Below, one piece after another: positions 19,624-27,339 of a stretch of 64,000 nt of DNA. Source of the DNA: Planomicrobium sp. Y74 (GTDB lineage Bacteria > Bacillota > Bacilli > Bacillales_A > Planococcaceae); NCBI RefSeq assembly GCF_003668635.1, contig NZ_RCWH01000004.1, positions 1-64,000 of the forward strand. The letters run 5' to 3'. A program made the position numbers and the translations under genes. Within the stretch, counting starts at the first letter, position 1; the number at the start of each line of letters is the position of its first letter. Below the pieces are notes generated by a model, which worked only from the letters and a program-made list of their open reading frames with translations, made no database searches and was not told where the DNA came from.

Positions 19624-19805
19624 CCCAATAAACCTCATTTCGTTTTGCAATATGCTCTAGTTTATCACGAACACGATTAGACGAAAAATTTTTTCCCGCC
19701 TGGACTTAAATATTCCTTCGTCTCTTTCTTCGGTAACCTTCGATTACAAAGGTACAGCTGCACCAGAACTTGCATCCCTTCAACTTCAGGAAAAGAACTT
19801 AAAAT

Positions 19806-19833
19806 GAAAAAGCTGCCGTAGTTTATCGGCAGC
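19806..19833 (-). terminator. terminator after the 256-residue unknown gene
   Basis: Minus strand GCTGCCG / CGGCAGC stem with TTTTT. Confidence 0.8.
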
Positions 19834-19857
19834 AAATGGGCAATCTTTTCAATTCGA

Positions 19858-20628
19858 TTATTTCCATTGTTTAAGTTTGCGGTCGTAGACTATTTTCCGC
19901 TCAACTCTTTGTTTAGTGTATTCATTGATATCTGACCAAAAATCATCCATAAAAGAGATTTCTTCTATCTGGCGTATATGCAATTCCACCGTATTCTTGG
20001 TTTTTTCAGGATCTGCAAGAGAGATCAGGATCCCTTCGCGGTAATACCCCTTCATCTCCTTCAGAAGTTCCGGCGGCAGATCAGGAATCATATCTCTCGA
20101 TTTGCGCCGCCAAAAATTCTGGCCATGGTCTTCCCGGCGAATCAATTGGATAAAATAATTCCCGACCAATTCGTTCAAGCGCTCCAGGTTACGGAAGTAT
20201 ATTTTGGTAGTTTGCTCACCTTCGCTCGACAAGTAAACAAAATCGTTTAGTAAGGTCGAGTAAAAAGGCGGCCGCATCGGCTCTTTCTTATGGCCTATAT
20301 ATAAAAGTTCTGCCTGTTCCTGAGGTGTCAGGGAATTGACTTGTTTTTCACTGCGGAAATCAATCCAGCAAAATTCACCTTTCTTAGTGGCCCGGGACTT
20401 GCGCAGTTCCGGAAGTTCCTCCTGAGAAGCAAACTCCATTTGAGTATGCATATTATAAGAAGCATCCTGATACGAATGCTTCAGCAGCAGCAGATTCTTG
20501 GGCATTCTCATTGCATCCATAAACTGGGCGAAGGTCAGGCCACTGAATAAGGCAAATTGGTCAGCATCGTTCAAGTAGATGTAAAGATGCTGAACATAAC
20601 GTTCTGTATTATTCACTTTCTTCACCAT
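19858..20628 (-). CDS. protein of unknown function, 256 residues
   Basis: I do not recognise the family. The protein is soluble-looking, charged, with no signal peptide or membrane helix and no obvious catalytic motif. It has an N-terminal YVQHLYIYLNDADQF segment and many basic/aromatic residues. Start at ATG 20628 with GGAG 8 nt upstream; a GTG three codons earlier abuts that site. It is transcribed divergently from rodA, with a reasonable promoter (TTCATA-N17-TATAAT) just upstream, and has its own terminator, so it is a single-gene unit between ddl and rodA. Confidence 0.75.
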   Translation of the reverse strand: MVKKVNNTERYVQHLYIYLNDADQFALFSGLTFAQFMDAMRMPKNLLLLKHSYQDASYNMHTQMEFASQEELPELRKSRATKKGEFCWIDFRSEKQVNSLTPQEQAELLYIGHKKEPMRPPFYSTLLNDFVYLSSEGEQTTKIYFRNLERLNELVGNYFIQLIRREDHGQNFWRRKSRDMIPDLPPELLKEMKGYYREGILISLADPEKTKNTVELHIRQIEEISFMDDFWSDINEYTKQRVERKIVYDRKLKQWK

Positions 20629-20786
20629 TTCCTTCACTCCATTCTCCCCTTATTATACGGGTAGCCATATTAAATATGAAACATCTAAGCTCGATCGGCG
20701 TCATTACTTTTGTAATGCGCATAAACTATAAGAATAAGTTATAATGTAAACCGACTCTCAATTATAAAAAGTACAGGTGAACTCAA

Positions 20787-21974
20787 ATGCAGACAAATAA
20801 AAGCTTTGCCGACCGGATTGACTGGTCGCTCGCTTTCATATTATTCCTTTTTTTCGTCGTCAGTCTGATTGCAATCTCTTCTGCGCAGACTTCGGGCCAA
20901 TACGCTGTTAACTTTGTCCCCCGCCAAGGCTTATTCTATATAATTTCCATCTGCATGATCGGTGTTCTGATGTATTTTGAACCGGAACAATACAAGAAAA
21001 TGGCTTATTACCTTTATGGCTTCGGTATTCTTTTGCTGATCCTTTTGATGATTGCACCTGCAGGACCGGGCCAGATCGGTGAACCGGTAAACGGCGCGAA
21101 AGCCTGGTTCCATACCCCTTTCGTTAATATCCAGCCGGCTGAATTCATGAAAACTTTCTATATACTTGCTCTGGCAAAAATGATTTCAGCCCATCATGAG
21201 AAAAATGCACTGAAAACAATTAAAACCGATTTATTTTTATTAGCGAAAATAGGCTTTTTCCTCATGGTTCCACTGGCATTCATCCTTCAGCAGCCCGATA
21301 TGGGAACAGCGCTTGTATTTATTGCCATTACGCTTGCAATCATTGTAGTCGCGGGCATTTCGTGGAAAATCATTCTGCCGAGTTTCGGCGGCGTTGCTGT
21401 TATCGGCGTGATCTTATTATGGATGACCATCAATATGCAGGAGTTTTTAACAAATACATTCGGTATCCAACGATACGCCTTTGCCCGTATTTACACGTGG
21501 CTTGACCCTTACTCGTACGCGGATGGGGAGGGCTATAACCTGATTGCCGCCATGAATGCCATCGGTTCAGGTGAAGTTTTCGGAAAAGGTTACCAAGGGC
21601 GTGAAGTTTACGTACCGGAAAATCATACCGATTTCATCTTTACCGTCATTTCGGAAGACTTCGGCTTTATCGGCGCCAGTGCCGTCATCATTCTTTTCTT
21701 TATGCTGATCTACCATTTGACGAAGATCACGCTTCAACTGAAAGACACTTTCAGCACTTATGTCTGTGCAGGAATTATTGCCATGGTGACATTCCACGTT
21801 TTCCAAAACATCGGAATGACCATCCAATTGCTGCCGATTACCGGTATACCACTGCCGTTTATCAGTTACGGCGGGAGTTCACTGATCGGAAACATGCTGG
21901 CAATCGGCATCGTCTTCAGTATGAAGTTCCATCATAAGACCTATATGTTCGGCAATGACAAAGAAGACCAATAA
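20787..21974 (+). CDS. rodA: RodA-type SEDS peptidoglycan glycosyltransferase
   Basis: 395 residues with about ten membrane helices. SEDS-family polymerase that works with a class B PBP in lateral wall growth. The NGAKAWF motif (about 105-111), the QPAEF segment and the ENHTDFIFTVISEDFGFIG loop with its catalytic Asp are present, as is the C-terminal TGIPLPFISYGGSS. The sequence is closer to RodA than to FtsW or SpoVE by these loops. Single-gene unit with its own terminator. Confidence 0.92.
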   Translation: MQTNKSFADRIDWSLAFILFLFFVVSLIAISSAQTSGQYAVNFVPRQGLFYIISICMIGVLMYFEPEQYKKMAYYLYGFGILLLILLMIAPAGPGQIGEPVNGAKAWFHTPFVNIQPAEFMKTFYILALAKMISAHHEKNALKTIKTDLFLLAKIGFFLMVPLAFILQQPDMGTALVFIAITLAIIVVAGISWKIILPSFGGVAVIGVILLWMTINMQEFLTNTFGIQRYAFARIYTWLDPYSYADGEGYNLIAAMNAIGSGEVFGKGYQGREVYVPENHTDFIFTVISEDFGFIGASAVIILFFMLIYHLTKITLQLKDTFSTYVCAGIIAMVTFHVFQNIGMTIQLLPITGIPLPFISYGGSSLIGNMLAIGIVFSMKFHHKTYMFGNDKEDQ

Positions 21975-21977
21975 AAA

Positions 21978-22005
21978 CTCCGACGCTGCTGGCGTCGGAG
22001 TTTTT
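21978..22005 (+). terminator. terminator after rodA
   Basis: CTCCGACGC / GCGTCGGAG stem, 5-nt loop, TTTTT. Confidence 0.93.
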
Positions 22006-22088
22006 ATATAAGATAAGAAGAATAGCTTTTTCAATCAAAAAAGCACTGGAAAGGGAGTTCCCCTGCCCAGGCCATTCTGCTTTTCTAA

Positions 22089-22223
22089 TTACGATTGTGT
22101 TTGCGGGGGTTGCGGCAATGCAAGTGCTTTCAATAACTCTGTACGTGATTTAGTGATTTTCGCTTGGATTCCAAGTTTCGATAAATTTGAAACGATATTT
22201 CGAACTTCTACTTCCTTCGCCAT
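22089..22223 (-). CDS. small protein, 44 residues
   Basis: ATG at 22223 preceded at good distance by GGAGAGGTG. The product starts MAKEVEVRNIVSNLSKLG and ends in PQPPQTQS; it is basic, soluble-looking and helical, with no membrane segment. Codon use and a strong ribosome site suggest a real gene, and its fold could be a small DNA- or RNA-binding helix bundle, but I cannot name a family with confidence. It sits alone between the rodA terminator and an MFS gene. Confidence 0.7.
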   Translation of the reverse strand: MAKEVEVRNIVSNLSKLGIQAKITKSRTELLKALALPQPPQTQS

Positions 22224-22301
22224 CCATATCACCTCTCCGTATTCATTCATATATAATAACGTATGTAAATCCTAAATAGATTCATCCAAACAGTTAAATA
22301 G

Positions 22302-22329
22302 TTGACATTTCTGTGTCTATGTATATAAT
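22302..22329 (+). promoter_or_regulatory. sigma-A promoter upstream of the MFS gene
   Basis: TTGACA (22302-22307), 16-nt spacer, TATAAT (22324-22329). It would give the MFS gene an untranslated leader of about 180 nt. I see no known riboswitch in that leader. The 294-bp gap 22224-22517 holds nothing else I can name. Confidence 0.7.
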
Positions 22330-22517
22330 ACCATCTTTTCAGTCTTTTAAACTTTTCATTTTCATTACAAAGTTGCAAAAATGTAAACCTTTATCCTTTT
22401 GTACGGAACCAACCAGAAGAAACGTTAAAGTTTCTGATTTTATTCCTTCCATTTACCTTCGCCTTGAACAGGAGTAAACTGAAAGCACAGCCTTTTTAGA
22501 AAGCGGGAAATTATTTT

Positions 22518-23693
22518 ATGAAGAAAACAATTCTATTGCTGATGTCGGTCCAGTTTTTTGTTTACCTCGGGTTCGGCATAATTATACCGATTCTGCCGGA
22601 AGTGATCATCCAGCAGGGCTACAGCGAAATCCATGTCGGCGGACTCATTACCATATATGCGTTATCCTCCTTTTTCACTGCACCTTTATGGGGAAAACTT
22701 TCCGACCGGACGGGCAGAAAGAAACTGATTTTAACGGGACTCGCCGGGTTCAGCCTGAGTTTCTTTCTTTTTTCGCTGTTTTTGGATAACCTCGCACTCC
22801 TCTATTTATCACGCATTGTCGGCGGACTATTTTCCGGCGCCTTGTATACAGCGGTAACTGGATATGTTGCAGACATTACAACAGATGAAGAACGCAATAA
22901 ATACATGGCCTTCCTCGGGATGTCGATTGGCCTCGGATTCATTTTCGGTCCGGCAATCGGCGGGCTGCTTGGAGCAATCTCACTGTCGTTGCCTTTTACC
23001 GTTTCGGCGGTGCTGATTTTATTGCTGATGGTTTACGCAAGTTTTGTATTGAAAGAACCGGTACGGCAAGGCACAGCGACCAAACGCGCACTTCTTCCCA
23101 AAGGTGCAAGCACCCTTTGGCAATTCAGGATCCGTTACTTATTCCTGATGTCATTCATGGTGACTTTTCTTCTGGCGGGTCTGGAATCGACTTTCCAGCT
23201 CTTCCAAATTGACCAGATTGAAATCACTCCGCTGCAGCTGGGCTATTTGTTTATGGCCAGCGGATTTGTTGACGCGGCAATCCAGGGCGGCGTTGTCCGC
23301 AGAATAAAAGACGGCACTGAAACAAAATGGATTATTGGCGCACAAATTGTTACAGCAGCCGGTTTATTGCTCTTGCCGTTTACTACAAGCCTGATTTTTG
23401 CAGGGGTCGCCTTGAGCATTTTCACAGCCGGCAATGCGCTTGCCCGCACCGCGCTGGTTTCATTGACCTCAAAAGAATCCGGCGGCAAATACGGGACAGC
23501 TGCCGGGATGACGTATTCGATGGACAATATGGGCCGTATCATCGGTCCCCTGTTCTTTACGTGGCTCTTAACAATGCAAGCCGGCTCCATTTACTACCTG
23601 TCAGGCGCTTTGGCGATTGCCAGCATCTTGCTGATCGTTCTTTACCGCGGTTCTGCGAAAACTGCATCAGAAAAAGCAAGCACTCCAGCATAA
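22518..23693 (+). CDS. MFS transporter, drug/H+ antiporter type
   Basis: 391 residues, 12 membrane helices. The MFS loop 2-3 signature GKLSDRTGRKKLIL (about 57-70) and the motif-C-like GLGFIFGPAIGGLLG (about 138-152) place it in the DHA1 drug antiporter group, similar to NorA/TetA-like efflux pumps. Substrate is unknown. Its stop codon lies in the loop of the downstream terminator. Confidence 0.85.
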   Translation: MKKTILLLMSVQFFVYLGFGIIIPILPEVIIQQGYSEIHVGGLITIYALSSFFTAPLWGKLSDRTGRKKLILTGLAGFSLSFFLFSLFLDNLALLYLSRIVGGLFSGALYTAVTGYVADITTDEERNKYMAFLGMSIGLGFIFGPAIGGLLGAISLSLPFTVSAVLILLLMVYASFVLKEPVRQGTATKRALLPKGASTLWQFRIRYLFLMSFMVTFLLAGLESTFQLFQIDQIEITPLQLGYLFMASGFVDAAIQGGVVRRIKDGTETKWIIGAQIVTAAGLLLLPFTTSLIFAGVALSIFTAGNALARTALVSLTSKESGGKYGTAAGMTYSMDNMGRIIGPLFFTWLLTMQAGSIYYLSGALAIASILLIVLYRGSAKTASEKASTPA

Positions 23694-23712
23694 CCGGAGT
23701 GCTTGCTTTTTT
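23671..23712. terminator. bidirectional terminator between MFS and SDR genes
   Basis: AAGCAAGCACTCC / GGAGTGCTTGCTT stem with A run left and T run right. Confidence 0.92.
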
Positions 23713-23718
23713 CGTTTT

Positions 23719-24576
23719 TTATAAAGGTGTACCACCGTTGATATGCAGGACCTGTCCTGTTACATAAGAAGAATCATCAGAAGCCAGATAGACATAGCCT
23801 GGCGCAAGTTCATCCGGTTGGCCCGGACGACCTAGCGGCGTTTGCGTTCCGAATCCCTCGACTTTATCCGCCGGGAAGGAAGCCGGGATGAGCGGCGTCC
23901 AGATCGGGCCTGGCGCTACGCCATTGACGCGAATACCTTCTTCAGCCAATGAACCTGACAGCGCACGGGTGAATGACAGGATTGCGCCTTTTGTCGATGA
24001 GTAATCAATCAATGTCGGCTCACCCTGGAAAGCAGTGATCGACGTGGTGTTGATAATGGAAGCACCGCGTTTCATATGTTCGAGTGCCGCCTTCGTCAAA
24101 TGAAACATGCTGAAAACATTCGTGCGGAAAGTGCGCTCCATTTGTTCGGCTGTAATATCTTTCAGCGAAGTTTGCATGTGCTGCTCTGCCGCATTATTGA
24201 CGAGGATATCCAAGCCGCCGAATTCATCAACAACTTTCTGCACGCTTTCCTTGCAGAACGATTCGTCTCCAATATCACCTGCAACCAACAGACATTTACG
24301 GCCTTCCTTCTCGACCAGGCGCTTCGTTTCTTCCGCGTCCTCGTGTTCATCAAGGTACAGAACGGCGACATCTGCCCCTTCTTTTGCATATGCTACGGAG
24401 ACTGCCCGGCCGATGCCACTGTCACCTCCGGTAATCATCGCTTTTTTACCGGGAAGACGCTGTGCCTGGCCGGCCAAATTTTTGGCGAAGTCGGGTGCAG
24501 GATCCATTTCCGATTCAAATCCCGGCTGGCGTTCCTGCTCCTGGCCCGGTACTTTTACCGGTTTATCTTTATCCAT
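23719..24576 (-). CDS. SDR family oxidoreductase, general stress protein 39-like
   Basis: 285 residues. Short-chain dehydrogenase with a 45-residue N-terminal extension typical of the YdaD/YhdF/YhxC group. Cofactor loop TGGDSGIG (49-56), NNAA (127-130), catalytic S179, Y192 and K196 (YSSTK). Bacillus YdaD (GS39) is a sigma-B-controlled general stress protein, and here a sigma-B-like promoter lies 40-65 nt upstream, which supports the assignment. Substrate not known. Confidence 0.9.
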   Translation of the reverse strand: MDKDKPVKVPGQEQERQPGFESEMDPAPDFAKNLAGQAQRLPGKKAMITGGDSGIGRAVSVAYAKEGADVAVLYLDEHEDAEETKRLVEKEGRKCLLVAGDIGDESFCKESVQKVVDEFGGLDILVNNAAEQHMQTSLKDITAEQMERTFRTNVFSMFHLTKAALEHMKRGASIINTTSITAFQGEPTLIDYSSTKGAILSFTRALSGSLAEEGIRVNGVAPGPIWTPLIPASFPADKVEGFGTQTPLGRPGQPDELAPGYVYLASDDSSYVTGQVLHINGGTPL

Positions 24577-24615
24577 TTCGAATCATCCTTTCCAGATTTT
24601 TATGTCTCTGTGGAT

Positions 24616-24640
24616 TTTCCCCATTTGGATAATCGTAAAC
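24616..24640 (-). promoter_or_regulatory. candidate sigma-B promoter of the SDR gene
   Basis: Minus strand GTTTAC (24635-24640), 13-nt spacer, GGGAAA (24616-24621). Five of six at -35 and a full match to GGGWAW at -10. Confidence 0.75.
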
Positions 24641-24672
24641 CTGGCTGACCCCTTCCCGAATGAAACACTCGT

Positions 24673-25971
24673 TTATTTCTGTGGCTCCGGATTTGCGGGA
24701 ATGAAATTTTGATCAAGCTCCGGATGTGCCTGCTTCAATATGGAAGGGCGCATCATAAAGCTCGTCAGCAGAATCAGGCAGAGACTGCTGCCAAGAACAA
24801 CATATTCCGCCGGCACGATATCATACAGCAGCCCAAAGATCAGATAGCCGAGCGGCATCATCGCCATGGCCATGGATTCCAGGATGCCGAAAACCCGTCC
24901 GCGGTATTCTTCTTCGACGTCTTTTTGCATCATGACGCCGATCGGAGTATTGACAAACACGTTGGTGATACCAAAAACCAGCATCAGCAACAGAAAGAAA
25001 ACAACCGCTCCTGTATAGGAGAACTCAATCATCAGCGGCAATGCCAAGCCGGCTAATAGAACCGACATGGCCAGGATACCTCTTTTCGAAAAGCGCAATG
25101 GGAACTTCACTTCTTTTCCTATGGAGAAGTAGATGGATGCCAACAGCATCCCCACTGCAATCATCGCTTCAATAAAGCCGAAATGTGTCGCCTCGATTTT
25201 CAATTCCTGGATCGCGATAAACGGCAGCCCGATCATCAAAGCGGAAAAGAAGAAATTGACACCTACAGCAACAGTCACAATCACCATTACCACACGATTC
25301 GACCTTAAATAGACAAAGCCTTCTTTCATTCCGGTAACCATCGATTTTTTTACATCTTCAACAGTTTCGGCAGCCCGATTCGTAAATAACTTGAAATTCA
25401 TAGTCGATTCCAGTAATACAGCCACTAAATAAGCAGCCACCTGGATAATCAAAAATACATTCATCGAAACGAACCCAAACAGAATTCCACCTACAACAGG
25501 ACCGCCGATTGTAGCAATGGCGATGGCAGACTGGTTAAAGCCCATCGCTTTTTGTATACGGTCTCCATCGATCAGATTCGCGATAGAAGAAGAAAAAGTG
25601 ACACTCGCGAACATGGAGCTAACGGAAATCAGCGCAGTGGTCGTATAGATGGCCGGAAGCGACAGACCGGCATAAATACTGTAGACCAGCAAGCCGCCAA
25701 CTGACAAAGCACTGGCCAGCTGCGCCAAAATGACAATCATTTTTTTCGAGTAATTATCTGCGATATATCCGGCAAATGGCGCAAGCAGCGTTCTCGGCAG
25801 GATGCTGCAAATCAAATTGAGCGCAAAATTGGCAGCTGAACCGGTTAGCGCGAGTACATATAAACTGATGCCAAAAGCGTAAACGGAACTGCCAAACGTC
25901 GAGATAAGCTTACTGATGGTAAACGTGTACAAATGATAAGTAGCCTTGCTGATTTTTGCTGCTTCACCCAT
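24673..25971 (-). CDS. MFS transporter, MdtE/YfmO- or macrolide-efflux-like
   Basis: 432 residues with 12 membrane helices. It has the layout of the DHA3 group (NRE/macrolide efflux MefA-like), with FAGYIADNYSKKMIVI as the loop 2-3 motif. Start set at ATG 25971 with GGGAG 8 nt upstream; a GTG three codons earlier is possible. It is divergent from an XRE-TPR regulator, and the shared 110-bp region carries two 17-bp palindromes, so it is probably that regulator's target. Substrate unknown. Confidence 0.85.
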   Translation of the reverse strand: MGEAAKISKATYHLYTFTISKLISTFGSSVYAFGISLYVLALTGSAANFALNLICSILPRTLLAPFAGYIADNYSKKMIVILAQLASALSVGGLLVYSIYAGLSLPAIYTTTALISVSSMFASVTFSSSIANLIDGDRIQKAMGFNQSAIAIATIGGPVVGGILFGFVSMNVFLIIQVAAYLVAVLLESTMNFKLFTNRAAETVEDVKKSMVTGMKEGFVYLRSNRVVMVIVTVAVGVNFFFSALMIGLPFIAIQELKIEATHFGFIEAMIAVGMLLASIYFSIGKEVKFPLRFSKRGILAMSVLLAGLALPLMIEFSYTGAVVFFLLLMLVFGITNVFVNTPIGVMMQKDVEEEYRGRVFGILESMAMAMMPLGYLIFGLLYDIVPAEYVVLGSSLCLILLTSFMMRPSILKQAHPELDQNFIPANPEPQK

Positions 25972-25993
25972 TTCCTTCACTCCCGCTCTGAAT

Positions 25994-26010
25994 GTTTAAT
26001 TTAATTAAAC
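25994..26010. promoter_or_regulatory. 17-bp palindromic operator, copy 1
   Basis: GTTTAATTTAATTAAAC: perfect 8-bp arms around one central base. It lies just downstream of the -10 of the MFS promoter (minus strand TTGCAA-N17-TATATT, about 26011-26040), a repressor position. Confidence 0.75.
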
Positions 26011-26011
26011 A

Positions 26012-26040
26012 AAATATATCACTCTTTTTCTGGCATTGCA
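26012..26040 (-). promoter_or_regulatory. promoter of the divergent MFS gene
   Basis: Minus strand TTGCAA, 17-nt spacer, TATATT, between the two palindromes. Confidence 0.65.
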
Positions 26041-26047
26041 AGCAAAA

Positions 26048-26064
26048 GTTTAATATAATTAAAC
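26048..26064. promoter_or_regulatory. 17-bp palindromic operator, copy 2
   Basis: GTTTAATATAATTAAAC: 7-bp arms around ATA, centred 54 bp from copy 1. It contains TATAAT, the probable -10 of the regulator gene on the plus strand (CTGGCA-N18-TATAAT), so binding here would block the regulator's own transcription. Confidence 0.75.
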
Positions 26065-26087
26065 AATACTGAAAAGCAGGTGATGAA

Positions 26088-27311
26088 ATGGCTTCATTAG
26101 GTGAGCGCATAAAGAAATTACGTAAAGAGAGAGGCCTGACATTGCAGGCTTTAGCCGGTGATGAACTGTCCAAGGGAATGCTCAGTCTGATAGAAAACAA
26201 TAAAGCTAATCCTTCTATGGAGAGTTTGGCTTATATTGCTCAACGCTTAGAAGTGGACATAAATGAATTGCTGGAAGATGTAACAGCAGTCGAACTTCGT
26301 GAACTGCTTGAAAAGGTTGAAAAGATGTACAAGGTCGAGATTGCCAGTAAGAAGCTTTTTGAAGAATATAGAGGAATTGTAGAAATGATCCATCCTTATC
26401 TTGAGAAGTTACCTTTCAGATATGAATCGGCAAGACTGCTCGAAATTTACAGCAAGTGTGGTTATCATTCACAAACCGGCGATTGGCCAACCGCTCTTGC
26501 CAGGGCGGAAGAGATTTATGAAGGATTACACATGATCAACCAAAGTGCAGAACTGCATATCACCAGGGCCATGATGGAATTTACTGAACACCGTTACCCC
26601 GAGGCGTTGGAGATAATTCAGTCATCCAGAAAAGTTTTTGAAGAAAGAACGGGGATCTTAGATCCATTAAAGAAATTAGATTTCGATTATTATGAATCTA
26701 TTTGCTACTCCGCAGTAGGAGACTACAAAAATTCCACACGCATTATGGAAAGTGCCATTGCCTATTCAAAGGAACAGCAAATTTTTTATCGGATCAGTGA
26801 TTTATATAGACTGGCCGGATTCCAAGCAGTATTAAATAATGATATCGAAAGAAAAGATTACTACATCGACAAATTAAGGTTATTTGCCGATTTTTCAGAT
26901 GACGAAGAGATTGAAGCTTTTGCAGATGCAGTTGAAGTCCACTACTTAAATTCATTTGTAAAAGACCATGAAAAAGCCTACCGTATTATTGAGCAGAATC
27001 TGAGCAAAAATGAAGAAACTACTACTTTTCTATTTACTCTCGAAAAAGGAAAGGCTCTTTATGGAATGGGCAAATGGAACGAGTCGATTATATGGTTAAA
27101 GAAACACAAGATTTGGGAATTTCTTCACCACCCCTATGACTTATCAATGCATTATGAAAAAGATTCCTATTTAGCGTTAGCTTACTCCAAAATTGGCGAT
27201 AAAGAACTTGCCATCGAACACGCGCAAATTGCCAAAGACAACATTGAATCCATGCCCGACCTCCCCTATAAAAAGTTCATCATGAACGTCTATAATCAAA
27301 TAAATCCATAA
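26088..27311 (+). CDS. XRE-family transcriptional regulator with TPR domain
   Basis: 407 residues. N-terminal HTH_3 domain (about 6-60, LGERIKKLRKERGLTLQALAG ... GMLSLIENNKANPS) followed by a long array of TPR-like helices to the C terminus. This is the layout of RRNPP-type peptide-responsive regulators (PlcR, PrgX, Rgg, AimR) and of transport regulators without peptides. I see no small exported pheromone gene beside it. It faces an MFS efflux gene across two 17-bp palindromes and probably controls both. It is more AT-rich than its neighbours. Confidence 0.85.
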   Translation: MASLGERIKKLRKERGLTLQALAGDELSKGMLSLIENNKANPSMESLAYIAQRLEVDINELLEDVTAVELRELLEKVEKMYKVEIASKKLFEEYRGIVEMIHPYLEKLPFRYESARLLEIYSKCGYHSQTGDWPTALARAEEIYEGLHMINQSAELHITRAMMEFTEHRYPEALEIIQSSRKVFEERTGILDPLKKLDFDYYESICYSAVGDYKNSTRIMESAIAYSKEQQIFYRISDLYRLAGFQAVLNNDIERKDYYIDKLRLFADFSDDEEIEAFADAVEVHYLNSFVKDHEKAYRIIEQNLSKNEETTTFLFTLEKGKALYGMGKWNESIIWLKKHKIWEFLHHPYDLSMHYEKDSYLALAYSKIGDKELAIEHAQIAKDNIESMPDLPYKKFIMNVYNQINP

Positions 27312-27339
27312 TAAAACCCGCCGATTGGCGGGTTTTGTC
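27312..27339. terminator. bidirectional terminator between regulator and aminotransferase genes
   Basis: AAAACCCGCC / GGCGGGTTTT stem with a GATT loop. Confidence 0.88.

Noticed and set aside
26088-27311. Peptide pheromone gene next to the XRE-TPR regulator
   Set aside because: I looked on both sides for a short frame with a signal sequence and found none; the neighbours are an efflux gene and a terminator.
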